NCBI GenBank assembly: GCA_023512835.1
Contig: CM042091.1
Coordinates: 42,918,107 to 42,982,106 of the forward strand
DNA length: 64,000 bases
Origin: Taxillus chinensis
Taxonomy: Eukaryota; Streptophyta; Magnoliopsida; Santalales; Loranthaceae
Direction of reading: 5' to 3'
Part shown: positions 36,368 to 47,739 of the stretch, one piece after another
Layout: each line of letters opens with the position of its first letter
How positions within the stretch are numbered: the stretch's first letter is position 1
The notes under the pieces: model-generated
What the model was told of the DNA's origin: nothing
Seen by the model: the letters and a program-made list of their open reading frames with translations, nothing else
Databases searched by the model: none
Program-made: the position numbers and the translations under genes

Positions 36368-37550
36368 GGTGGCTTTTTCCAACACCTGTGGGATACATTT
36401 TACACAACTTCCAATGTCCAAGCCCAAGAACTCATTTTAGGTGCAATCACATGGGATACATTAACTGATCGAAGGGTGTCATTATGACTTGTTAGTCCAG
36501 ACTGGGGTGCTCACGTAACAAACTAACGCGTGGCAATTTTAAATGTTTTACTGCAACTTCAAACCAGTAACTCAAGGGCCAAAACTCACAATGGCGATGA
36601 GTTTCGGGGCTAATTGTGTAATCGTGCGTTGTTGAGAGCTCTACAACTTCCCTATAGATGCAGCGTGACCTCCTCAACAAATTGTACTACTAACGAAAAG
36701 AAAAAAGAAAAAACTCACGTATTCTACTCTCGAAGAAAAGAAAAAGGAAAAAGCTTATGCATTATTAGGAAAGTACATATTGAACATTTAATAAATTCTC
36801 CCAAGTAACTGTAGATTAGCCCTCGTACAAATATGACCTTATGGTCGTTTGTTCACAAAATGGTGGTTAATGTGAAACGCACAAATAGTCCAGAAATCTA
36901 AAGCTTTGTTTCTCCCTGCCTGCTCATGTGAAATTATAATTCAATCATTCTGTGCCCAAAACATAGATTACACAAGAAGCGTGTTACATTGGGACTCGCT
37001 TGCTACACAACATATTTTACCATGAATGGCCCTTCAAGCTCGTACCCCAATTTTCTATAATAATGTTGTGTCCCTACGCTTGAAATCACAGCGATTTTTG
37101 TTCATCGATGCTCACTAAGGGCAATTCTCTCGGCCTCTTCCATTAGGAGTGTACCATAACAGTAACCCTGCCCAAATAGAATGGGCCAACATTGGAAAGA
37201 AAACAAACCGAGAAAAGCAACTACTCACTAAAAATTTTACACTCTTCAAAGTCCAAATAACAGAAAGCAACGAATCACAAGCCCACCAATAACCATACCG
37301 GGTAAAAACAAAAACAAAAACAATAAAAAAAACTTGGAACCATTGCAATTCTCAATTTCAATATATTCATGTTATAATGAAAGATTTTTGAAAATTATTA
37401 TTTGCCCTCCTTTTCACATATCAATCTGTCCATATATACAACAAATAACATATTCACTAATAATACAACCCTGCTTCCTAATTTACACCTAATAAATATA
37501 TATTTATACTCATACAGCTCACCTAGACACATACAACTCCTCTTCATAAT
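36368..37550. other. Intergenic region with no supported gene
   Basis: Short ORFs lack family resemblance. The right end runs into the 3' LTR of the minus-strand copia element. Confidence 0.5.
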
Positions 37551-39610
37551 GTTTAACGTATGTCTTTAAGATATATAGTCAAATATTTCTAACGTATAAT
37601 TTTGACACCCCCTTCAAGGTGGAGGGTGCAAATTCCGAACGCCCAATAAAAAATCAAACTGTGATTTTCCCAATGCCTTTATGAAGATGTCTATTAACTG
37701 AACCTTCATAGATACATATGATGGATCAATTAAACAGGCAATAATGGCATCGTGAAAAAAATGGCAATCGGCTTCAATATTTTTAGTGTGCTCGTGAAAA
37801 ATAGGATTTTGTGCAATATACAAAGCTGAACTAGCTATCACAAGAAAGTCTCATTTCCTTCTCATGTTGAACGCCGAAATCCTCAAGCAATTGTTTTAAC
37901 CACTTCAATTCGCAAGTGAGGGACACCATGGAGCGATATTCCGCTTTTACTGATGAACGGAACACAATTTGTTGTTTCTTGGTTTTCTATGAGATTAGGG
38001 AATAATCACATAACACAAACCATCCACTCAATGATCGTCGAGTCAATGGACAACTAGCCCAATCCAAGTCACACCATCCTTCTAAGGTCAATGAACTGTC
38101 AGCTCTCAATAATATGCCTCGTCTAGGATTATTCTTCAAATAACACACAACTCTCAATGCAATATCCCAATGTTTCTCCCGAGGATTATACGTAAATTGA
38201 GACAAGATATGAACCAAATATGCCAAATCCAACCTAGTTACACCAAGATAGATAAGGCAACCCACTAACCGCCGGTAACTCTATACATTTTAGAGCACTT
38301 TGCCATTAGCTAAGGCCAATTTGTGATTTGGCTCCATAGGAAATGTAGCAGGCTTTGATCCTAACAAGCCTATCTCAAATATTATATCCAGTGCATACTT
38401 ACGTTGACAGACAACAATTCCCTCCTTACTCTGGCCAACCTCCAACCCAAGAAAATATCGTAAGACGCCTAAGTCCTTCATTTTAAAGCATTTTCCAAGA
38501 TAATCCTTGAACACTGCTAATGCCACTTTATCATTTCCTGCAATTATCATGCCGTCTACATAAATAAGAACATTAATATGGATTGTACCCTTTGTTAATG
38601 TAAACAAAGAATAAGAATACGACTGTTTAAATCCATAATTCTGTAGAACAGTGGTTAGTTTTGAAAACCAACACCTTAGAGCCTATTTTAAACCGCACAA
38701 AGACTTCTTCATTCTACAAACCACATTTTTATTGTTACTTTGCTCAAACCCCGGAGGCAACTTCATGTAAACTTCCTCCTCCAGATCATCGTGTAAGAAT
38801 GTATTGTAAACATCTATCTGATGGATTTCCCATTCCTTAATAGCTGTAACTGCTTAAAATGTTCGAACAGTTACCATCTTAACTACGGGAGCAAAAGTCT
38901 CAGTATAGTCAAGACCTTCTATCTGATGATTGCCGAATATAACAAGCCTTGCCTTTAATCTCTCTAATTTCCCATCCTGATCTCGTTTCTCGGTATATAT
39001 TTACTGACTACCTAATGCTTTGTTCCTGGGAGGCAATGGTTGCAAAACCCATGTTTCTTAATCTTCTAAAGCACGAATCTCTGTTGTCATGGCATTTCTC
39101 TAACCTTTATGGTTCATTGCTTCTCTGAATGTTTTAGGTGGGTTTCCTGCTGTAAGAGCTTCTAGTATTTCTTGTAATTATTTGAAAATTGTTCACAAGA
39201 TATAAAGTGCGAAATAGGATAAAGAGTACCTGAGGTGGTCGAAGAAGAGAGCGATTATGGAGATAGAGCTTTCTTTTTCACAACCATGTGTAATAAAACC
39301 CTGATAACGAGAATTGGTGAATTTAATTCATTTCCCTTTTCCCATTTCCATATCTGTAGTACATGTGTCTGTTTACAAGACTACTCCCTCAACCAATTGT
39401 TCACTACCTAATATTGCTTGTTCACCGAGAATAAGGCTAGCCTCTTTCTTTTCTGTGTGTTGCAATCCTATGTCACCCTCTAGAGTGATTTGCACCTCCA
39501 TACTATTGCTAGGTGGAGTATCAACTCCGTTAATATCCATAATCTTATCATTAGCTACTACTTCATCAAAATCATTGTCATCACCTGTTTTTGACCGGGC
39601 TAGATACTAG
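37551..39610 (-). mobile_element. Ty1/copia remnant, minus strand (linker, RT, RNase H, PPT, LTR start)
   Basis: From right to left: an acidic linker before RT (about 39315-39600), RT pieces from about 39170, and a conserved RT block at 38290-38607 (INVLIYVDGMIIAGND, KDLGVLRYFLGLEV). The usual YVDD reads YVDG, losing a catalytic Asp. Next are the RT-RNase H connection (MGCLIYLGVTRLDLAYLV, ILSQFTYNP) and RNase H (ALYIAQNPIFHEHTKNIEADCHF at 37700-37841). A purine tract on the minus strand, TTGAAGGGGGTG, precedes the LTR start TGTCAAAATTATACG near 37607. Stops interrupt several places. It is 5'-truncated. Confidence 0.9.
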
Positions 39611-39639
39611 TTTTGTGAAAGACTCCATGCTGGTTCATT

Positions 39640-40250
39640 CAGTTGATCCTAGAGTCATCCCTGTACAAGGCTCACACAAACCATAAAAGAAAAGAAAATA
39701 CAGAGTTGCCACCAAACAGTTTAAAGGTATGATTGGGCACCTAGAAAAAGAAAAGGTCTACGGTCTAGAGATTAAGGTTCAGGAGTTAGTTACATGTGGG
39801 GAAGGAAAAAAAATTCTTGTACCCCCACAACGCCCATTATTGGTGCCTAGTCTTGATCTATGGGTGTTTGCTTGCTGTTTTAAAAAGTCATTTTTTTGTA
39901 TTTTTGATTTTTTAAAGAAAATGGAGATTTTAGGATCTAGGCCCAGGAAAATGAAATGGAAAAGTTTTAAATTAAATAAAGGGGACATTCTAATTTTAGA
40001 AAAAGAATATAGGATCTAGGCCCATGTGACAACATTACATTTTTTTTAGGAAAACAAAAGTAATTTTCTTTTTTAGAAAATAAAATAAAAATAATTTGAA
40101 TTTAAATATGAAAATACTGCCACAGTTGATATTGGCCCAGAAAGACTAGGATATGATTGAGCATCTAGGGCTCAACCCTCATGACCGCCCAGGCTTTGTT
40201 TTAATTTTTTTTAGAAAATGTGATCTTTTGCTTGTACTTTTTTATTTTTG
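39640..40250 (+). repeat. Possible LTR/leader fragment of a Tat/Ogre-like gypsy element
   Basis: The motifs AGAGTTGCCACCAAAC, GATTGGGCACCTAG and GGTTCAGGAGTTAGTTACATG occur in an order I recall from leader regions of Ogre-like plant elements. There is no coding region. The likeness is from memory only. Confidence 0.3.
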
Positions 40251-41667
40251 AAGAAAAAGGAATGAGAGTTAAAAAGGAAACATTTCACTTCAAAACATTT
40301 GAGAAAAGAAGTTTAAACAGTTTGAATATGAAAAAATTAAAGAGGAGAACCCGAGTAGTCTTTTTGTGACCGAACTTAGAGATCTTCCTCCAAAAGTCTC
40401 CAAAAGGTTTAACAGCTTTATTTATGGTTTAGCTTAAATATATTTGAATCAGTTCTATCCATCAACCTTTGTAAGATAAAAGCATTAAGTATGCAAATAA
40501 AGCAAATCCATTGCTATGAATATTAGGGAAGATGTTTCACACGTTAAATCATGGCAAAGGTAAATTCAATCCAAAGACTTTCCCATAGAGTGGAGGCTTA
40601 GCATAGCATGGTTGCAATAAAAGATACCCATCCAAGCATATGTTCCATAAGAAAGATTAAAAGCAACAAAATTAATTAGTTTAATTACAATAACCTTTTT
40701 TACATTCAAACTGTATCAATCCTTCTCAAAAGATGTAAGTAATCTCCAAAAGAAAACCTAACAGCCTATTTCATTGTCCCCAGTCGTCCCTTTCAAAAGT
40801 TAAAAGCTACAACACTTAAATACTAGGGTTTTACAAAGGTTAAGCTCGGGTCGACCACATTTAACCCATGTCAACTGAAAATGTCACCTCGACTAAAGCT
40901 TATATCGGCCAAAAATCTTCATTGGTTGCAAATGTCGACCACGTTGACCAAAAATGCCCTATGTTGACTATGCGACGTCGATCAAGACAATAGAGGATTG
41001 GTTGATCTTGCCACATCAACCTCATGCCGATCTAGGTCAACCATTTCACTGTCACATCAATCATAGCATCGATCTTGTGTTCTCAAGATGGGGTCGATAT
41101 GACCATATTGACCATGACATCAGCCAGAAATGCTTCCACGTCGACCGATTCCTGCAAAAGATAGAAAACACACTACAAATACTCCAAAACTTGGTTAAGG
41201 GTAAAAGGGGAACAAAGTTCTCAAAACACATGCAAAATGGAATGTTTGGAGGGTAGTAAGAGTACAAATGCATGCAAAACTGAGATAGTATGCGATCCTA
41301 TCGATAGTGTCCTAGACTATCATCAATAATGATTATCATATCAAACATCAAGCATAGCATATCATCACAATCATGGTCAAGACAGTCATTTCCATTAACC
41401 CAAGGCACAACAACTCCATAATCAGGGGTTATAGCTGCCTGTCATATCATAACACAATCATTAGGGGCCTTAGCCACCTGTCACATCATAATATTATCAT
41501 CGATGGCCTTAACCACCTACCACAAGCTTTAAGAACCATCGTCCTATCACAAGTTTTAGGATTATGGGGGCCTTACCCACAACCCTCTATCATCAGGGTC
41601 ATCAACCCTTTCACATTACATCCCACCATATGCCATCATCAAAACTCAAGTTGTCAAACATCCACTT
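40251..41667. other. Repeat-like DNA without a recognised gene
   Basis: Irregular GTCGACC/GTTGACC motifs recur at about 40850-41150. The stretch 41440-41520 (CATTAGGGGCCTTAGCCACC) resembles 45060-45085 (CATTAGGGGCCATAACCACC), which fits one repeat split by the solo LTR between them. Confidence 0.45.
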
Positions 41668-42087
41668 TGTAATGACTCGTGTTTTGGGATGTGGAGTTAG
41701 TCACAGTTTTGCCTTTTGGGGTGGCAATTGTTGGGTTTCAGGGAGTTTTATTCCCACACACATTGGCTTGAACACTTTGTATGATGATGGGCAAACTTGA
41801 GGTAAGAGATGAGCCCAAGAGGGAACCTTTAGGGGGTACACGTGACAATGGCTTGTCACGGGTAGTGGTGTTTTTGCATGGGAGCCTTCCAGAAGTTATT
41901 CTAAGTCTTGTAGCAAAATCTTAGGGCATTTGGAGCTTGCACGTGACAATGGCCTTTGTCATGTGCAGCCATGTTTTTGCATCGTCTTCTTCGTTTTGTT
42001 ATGCTGATCATCTTTTCCTTAAGGACCATGTTCGAATTGTGGGTATTTTGTTCTGTGTAGATGCGGGAAGGTTGTGGCATGTTCCCT

Positions 42088-42238
42088 TTATCAAAACTAC
42101 GTCGTTTTGATGGTGGGATTTCATTTATCAAAACTACGTTGTTTTGATGGTGTGATTTCATTTATCAAAACTATGTCGTTTTAACGTTGGGTTTCACTTA
42201 TCAAAACTATCAAAACTACATCGTTTTGATAAGTGAGG
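42088..42238. repeat. Tandem array of four 37-bp palindrome-containing units
   Basis: Units starting at 42088, 42125, 42162 and 42198 each contain TCAAAACTACGTCGTTTTGA or a variant, a near-palindrome centred on ACGTCG. The array lies just upstream of the LTR TATA box, where enhancer repeats are usually found. Confidence 0.85.
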
Positions 42239-42240
42239 TG

Positions 42241-42251
42241 TCTATATAAGG
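42241..42251 (+). promoter_or_regulatory. Candidate TATA box of the gypsy LTR
   Basis: TCTATATAAGG directly follows the palindromic array and precedes a pyrimidine/purine-rich leader, as expected at the U3/R border. Position-based inference. Confidence 0.45.
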
Positions 42252-42740
42252 AGGTGGAGGTCTCTTTGTTTTAGGTTTACGGTTTCTTTCCGCCAGCCGT
42301 CGCAGAGAGAGAGAGAGAAAGAAAGAGAGAGTTTCTGATCATTGCTGCTGTGGTGATTTGCGTGGGTGGACGGCGTCTAGCATGGGAGCAAAAGCAAGGA
42401 GGAACCTTTTGAGGCAGGGGTTCTGTCTCTTCTAGTACCCATTCCGGGGTTAGGCCCGGTGGTGGATAACTTGTAGAGTATTTTCATTGTTGTTATAATA
42501 TATATATGTAAATCTATATAGGTGTGATCTCTTATATGGATGTTAGCCTTCAATGGCATATTTTGTTTGGTTTTGATGTTGCGTCCGGGGTATGGGAACT
42601 CTCGGGGTTCGTTGCGTGGCAGTGGGCCTTGGAGGCAGTTGGGAATGTCAATGTTGTTTGTTAAGCTTCATTCCGTTGTAGGTTCACGTGGGGGAAACCT
42701 TGAGGTTTCTGGAAAAAATATACTTGATATAATGATTGTT

Positions 42741-42945
42741 GATCGAGATGCATGCTATATATTTGATTATATGCCTATGTGGCTGTGATACATGCTATGT
42801 GTTTGATTATATGCCCGTGTACCTATGATGCATGCTATGTGTTTGATTATATGCCTGTGTGGCTGGGATGCATGCTATGTGTTTGATTATATGCCTATGT
42901 GGCTGTGATGTATGTTATGTGTTTGATTGTATGCCTGTGTGGCTG
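42741..42945. repeat. Five 40-bp tandem repeats in the gypsy LTR
   Basis: Units of exactly 40 bp built on GATGCATGCTATGTGTTTGA and TATATGCCTRTGTGGCTG, starting near 42748, 42788, 42828, 42868 and 42908. Confidence 0.9.
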
Positions 42946-43539
42946 AGATTGGAGTCTGTGTGGCTGGAGCCTTCGAGGCTAGTTATGGAGCCCGATGGCT
43001 GTGGAAGCCCGTGGTTAGTTATGGAGCCTGTGTGACTGTGGAAATGGTTGTACCTGTTAATGTGCTTGTTTGTGTATAAATGTTAATTATGGCCTGTCTG
43101 TATAGTATTACCACGACACTGCACTCGTGCACATCAACATGTAGATGTTAGGAGCATGGGATGGGTTGGGGAGACATGATCCCTACTGAGCTGTGGTTGC
43201 TCACCCCTCTCGTTGTGTTTTGTTTACTTTTCAGGAACCTACAGGCGTTAGGAGGGAACACTAAAGTGGAGGACAATTCTGCTTTTCCTTGTTTAATATC
43301 ATTTTGTGTTGTTAATTTTTTTGTGGGACCTTTGTAACCCCAGTGGGGAGATATTGTAAGGGGAGATTTAATTGTAATAAAGACATGTTTGGTTTGTAAC
43401 ATTTATTGTGGTTTGAAATTAATAGTATGATTTTGTTTTTGTGAATAGTTATTGTGGATGTGCGTAAAGTCCTGTGTGAAAGTAATCCCAACCCCTTGCC
43501 CACTGGGTGGGTAAAGGGGAGTCACGAACTGGTTTCCTC

Positions 43540-45018
43540 TGTCATGCCCCCAAATCCTGGAAGGACCAGAACTAAGAGTGTGACTTCCCCATGCCTACAC
43601 CTGAAGGGTCAAGGGATTGGTGACTAGCACTGATATGGACTACACAGCGGGTGCCGTCCGAGATACAACTGTACAATCATACATCAGGGGTATTCCTATA
43701 CATTTCCACATGCTATGAAGCTAAGGAAAATAATTTATTAATAACAGAGTCATGCTACAATATCCAATACAACTATCACGGACCCTCGTCCGAATATTCA
43801 ATCAATAAAACCAAATATGTCTTACAAAATCCATAAACTAAATTACGACAAAATGTGAAATGAATAACAATTAATTTCGGACCAGCCATTAGCGAATGAG
43901 TCGATACCTGAAACATGTCAACAAAGTAGGGGTGAGCACAAAAGCCCAGTAGGTGATCTCCATCTCCTCACCATCCTATAACATGAAATCCTAAGACTAC
44001 ATGATCGGTGTATGCTTGTGCTAGCGTAGTGTCCAATTCTATCATCGAAAGCTTATATTAAACACAAAATATGACATCACACAATACAATTCATTCATTA
44101 AGGGCTCGCACCAGACAATCCAACCATCCATGGGATTTTCCGCAACCAACTCCAAGGATCCTAGTCACTACTAGATAGCCATATGTGGGACCTACGGTGC
44201 TCCTAACAACAACTTGCCACATATGGGACCTGGGTTAACTAGCCACATAGGGGACCTACGGCCTCTTGCCTGCCCTATGTGGGACCCGCAGTTAACCCAA
44301 CCAACTCCACTAAAAATTTTCCACATATAATCAACAAATAGAAACTCCAAACATTCAATATTCATTATAACAGCTTAACCAAACATTTAAATTACCAACC
44401 TAGCAATAACGTACCACAACTGATAAATAAAAATATAAATATATATACACACACACACACCCGCACACACACATTTCATCAATGGATAATATTAAATCAC
44501 ACGTAATACTTTTAATGTCAAATTAATAATATCATGCTACAGATAATATTTTTAGATGACAAGTTGGTATCAGAGCGGTCGGTTTAGTGGACCTAGCATA
44601 GTAGGGTGATTGATTGAGACTTTGGAGCTTGGGAGACATTAGGGAGAGCGTCTGATCAACGCAGTCCTTAATGGTGTTCTTAGTTACCTTAGTGTCAGTC
44701 AGATCATCTTAGGATGCATTGGGATGGGTGCATACATGACATTACATTGCTTGTGTATTATAGACACTAAAAATGGTATCAGAGCCAGGGCCCGGGTCGG
44801 TGTGCCAGCGAGGATGTTGGGCTCTCCGAGGGGGGGGGGGGGTGGATGTAATGTCCCACATCGGCTGGGGAGGAGAACAAAGCAGGCTACTTAGGTGGTT
44901 GTGGAAACCTCTCCTAGCACGAGGCCTTTTGGGGGCCGAGGGCCTACCAGAAACAAAACCGTGCGGGCGAGGCCCAAAAGCGGACTATATCGGGCTACGG
45001 GTGGGCTGGGCTGTTACA
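43540..45018 (+). mobile_element. Chimeric insertion: gypsy-type LTR plus 3' half of a TRIM element
   Basis: Perfect 5-bp repeats TCCTC flank it (43535-43539 and 45019-45023). The left part (43540 to about 44559) starts TGTCATGCCCCC and ends ATGACA, directly followed by AG and a primer-binding site TTGGTATCAGAGC (about 44562-44575), as a 5' LTR would be. The right end is a TRIM: primer-binding site, short internal domain, purine tract and LTR. The left and right LTRs are unrelated, so the unit is not a normal element. Confidence 0.6.
44774..45018 (+). mobile_element. TRIM element 3' half (PBS, internal domain, PPT, 3' LTR)
   Basis: TGGTATCAGAGCC (44774-44786) is the initiator-Met tRNA primer site. 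A short internal domain of about 45 bases follows, then the purine tract GAGG(G)nTGGA ending at 44846. A 172-bp LTR spans 44847-45018, from TGTAATGTCCCACATCGG to GGGCTGTTACA. This layout and the LTR start match a widespread plant TRIM family known to me by sequence, without a certain name. The 5' LTR is missing. Confidence 0.65.
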
Positions 45019-45052
45019 TCCTCGGGTTGGAAATCTGGGGCGTGACACATTT

Positions 45053-46615
45053 ACCTCTCTCATTAGGGGCCATAACCACCTTTCACAGTTATAACTATAA
45101 TAAGATTGAGCTAGAGTTGTTCCAAAGCATCATACTCATAACCGTTAGATTAAAACCATTTAAATTTGATATAGCTTGTCAAATGCTCAAAGTTATATAA
45201 GAGAGAACACACCCATTGAAGAGGATATTCATATCCTCATAGTGGCCATTCATACATTTGTAGTGAAATCATGCTTATCAGATGAGAGACATATTCTTAG
45301 ATACATTTCAGTCATATTCAAAGTGAAATCACATTTATCGGATGAGAGACACATTCTCGAATACATCCTACTCATATTTAGAGTAAAATCAAGCTTATTA
45401 TATGAGAGACACATTCTCAGATATATCTCACTCATATGCTGAGTGAAATCAAGCTTATTGGATGAGAGACACGTTCTCAGATATATTTCGCAGTATCTTA
45501 GATATAAAATAACTTCTCAGAGACTACCTTACAAGTAAAAGAACTTATCATGTTGAATGGATCCATGTTCTCAAATAGAAGACTTCTCAGACTCGGATTT
45601 TGGACTCGGAATCGACTCTATTGGATTTGGAATCCATATTTTTAGCATTTGTATCAAGCTCTCTGATAAAGTTTAGTTATTCAGACAAAAAAGTCTTGTT
45701 CTCGGATTCGTAACCAACATCCTCAAATAGAGAACATATACTTTCACAATCAATATAAATCTTTAAGACTTGATCTCTAGGACTCAAATCTATAATCTCA
45801 TATAAATGTCACATGTTTGGACAGTGAATCAGATGATCAAATGCTCATACAATTTCTCGGATAGAGATCATGTTCTCAAACAATTGATACAATCATAAAG
45901 ACATGGTCTCTATGATTCAAATCCATGTTCCCAAATATAAGATACATCCTCATCGGATTTAGAGGTCATGATTTCAAAGTGACTTAGAGGACTTAAGAAC
46001 TCAAGCATAACTTCATTACGAAGACTGGATAGTCAATTCGTTTGTCTGACAATCATCCAGATGATCGGATACATAGTAAGATGCTTGGATTGAAAAGCCA
46101 ATGCTCTTACTATCTGTCAAATGCTCGGATTCCCAACTTGATGCTCAGATAGGAAATGTGACTCTCGAATTAACAAGGCAGATGCTCTGATTAACAACCA
46201 AATGCTCGAACTACCAATCAAATGATCAGACACCAATTGAGTTACTCAGATAGCTATTAGATGCATGGATAGCTAACAGATGCGCAGATAGCTATTAGAT
46301 GTGTGAACCACCTGTTAGATGAGTTGATAATTATCATATGTGTTGACAATCTTTTCAGAGAGAAAAGAGTGTTGTGATTTGTATTAACAATGTAGAATTT
46401 CCTAGGCTGTTAATTACCTTGAGTTATAATAGTGCCATTTGTTTGTAATACTTTCATAGTATTAACACAATTACACAAAAAGTGACATATACTTGATTGT
46501 CTTCTGTATTCCAATATTATTGTAATCAAGTTATTTTTTAATAGTTGATTATTTTATAAGTTTTTGAGAATATCTATTCAATCCCCTTTTTTCTAGAGAT
46601 TCTTTTGGGACCAAT
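45053..46615 (+). repeat. Probable copia LTR with internal tandem repeats
   Basis: It ends just before a primer-binding site AGTGGTATCAAAGC at about 46617-46630, and gag coding remnants follow further right. It contains a 60-bp tandem array and a long stretch with irregular ATGCTCGGAT-like motifs (about 46020-46330). The left boundary is uncertain because a solo LTR interrupts the region. Confidence 0.5.
45241..45490. repeat. Four 60-bp tandem repeats
   Basis: Units of exactly 60 bp carry GTGAAATCAAGCTTATYRGA, then GATGAGAGACACATTCTCAG and ATATATYTCACTCATAT. A decayed fifth unit follows. Confidence 0.9.
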
Positions 46616-46669
46616 AAGTGGTATCAAAGCAAACTTATAATCTTTCAGAACCAATCCAATGGAAAGAGA

Positions 46670-47735
46670 TGTAAAGACCCGTATTTTGGGTAATGCAGAG
46701 AGATAACCATTTAATGAGGATGAGACTATGTAGACAGTACTATGGCCATCGATGTGAGCATTTGGACAATAGTTGGGCTCGATTTTGGGTCAGGGCCCTA
46801 AGTGGCGCAATTGTTGACTGTTATGAGTCTTTTAGTTGACTTTGTGTATGAGCAATCATTCAAGTCGGGAAACATCTAGATAGTGATGTGCTCATATTTT
46901 TTGTGTTTTGACTATAATTGAGGTAAATTTAGAGTTTGTAACCCCAAAGCTCTTTTTTTTTTGATTTACTACTATAATAAAAGAGCATGAAACATAAATA
47001 AAAAAGAAAAAGGAAGAGCTTCCATGTTACACTTTCTGTTAGTGCATGGAAGAGATCGTTCGTGTGAGAGATTGAGGAGATAGGTTGAAACCTTTGATTG
47101 GGAGTGCTTTGAGCTTGTTTAATCCACAAAAGCCATTCCAGGTAGGTGTTCCCTTGATTCACCACTCTTTATTTATTGTTTTGTTAGATTAGCATGCATG
47201 AATTAGGTGAATTCATGAAATTCATGATGAACTCTAGAAATTAGAGAAAGTATTAGAAACATTGATTATTTAGGTTATTTGGTAGCCTAATGAGGCTAGG
47301 ATGTGTTAAAGTATAGGGGTGAATTGATGTTAAACACTGTATTTTTTTGGGGGTCCTTATACCAAATTTCCAATAAACAAGGCCGATTGGCGAGATAGAT
47401 AGCCGACATGATGGACTGAAGGGGTTGCTTGACCGAAACATGTGGTTTGGTCAACCGGTTTAGTCGACTAATGTAATTCGGGTGTTGTGGTCGACAGGAT
47501 GGTCGAGTGAGTTTTGGTCGGGTGAACGGAGGGTTATTTGATCGAACCAAGAGTTTTTCAGAAGGATTCAATTAACCAAGGTGGTCGAGTAAATAGTGGT
47601 CGAGTATGGAGAACTTGTTTTGATCGACCAACTCGGATTTTAGTCCTGTTTCTAGTTGTGGTTAACCAAGGTGGTCCACTAAAATGCTCCTATTTCAGTT
47701 GACCAGTAACCCTTTTGTGCCATTTTACACCACTG
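46670..47735 (+). repeat. Second copy of the gypsy LTR, truncated at the right
   Basis: It starts TGTAAAGACCCGTATTTTGG and follows the copy at 6346-8560 block by block, including TTTTGGGTCAGGGCCC, GAGCTTCCA-GTTACAC and TTTGGTAGCCTAATG. It lacks the solo-LTR insertion. The GTCGA-rich variable segment (about 47430-47700) is at the same place. The last about 1 kb of the LTR is absent. It sits between a copia primer site and copia gag, so it inserted into that element's leader. Confidence 0.75.
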
Positions 47736-47739
47736 GGGA

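Larger units (their letters stand above)
41668..45047 (+). mobile_element. Solo gypsy LTR with a nested chimeric insertion
   Basis: It starts TGTAATGACTCGTGTTTTGG and ends TCTGGGGCGTGACA, the terminal style of plant gypsy LTRs. Flanks are CACTT (41663-41667) and CATTT (45048-45052), an imperfect 5-bp duplication. The LTR is interrupted at 43540-45018 and resumes with its last about 25 bases. Removing the insert gives an LTR of about 1.9 kb whose 3' end aligns with the LTR end at 9490-9615. It contains a TATA-like promoter and two tandem arrays. No internal region is attached. Confidence 0.7.

Noticed and set aside
41440..45085. Reading 41440-41520 and 45060-45085 as two copies of a tandem repeat
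   Set aside because: They are better explained as one repeat split by the solo LTR inserted at 41668-45047.
44773..45200. ORFs over the TRIM element
   Set aside because: They cover the PBS, PPT and LTR and are non-coding by context.
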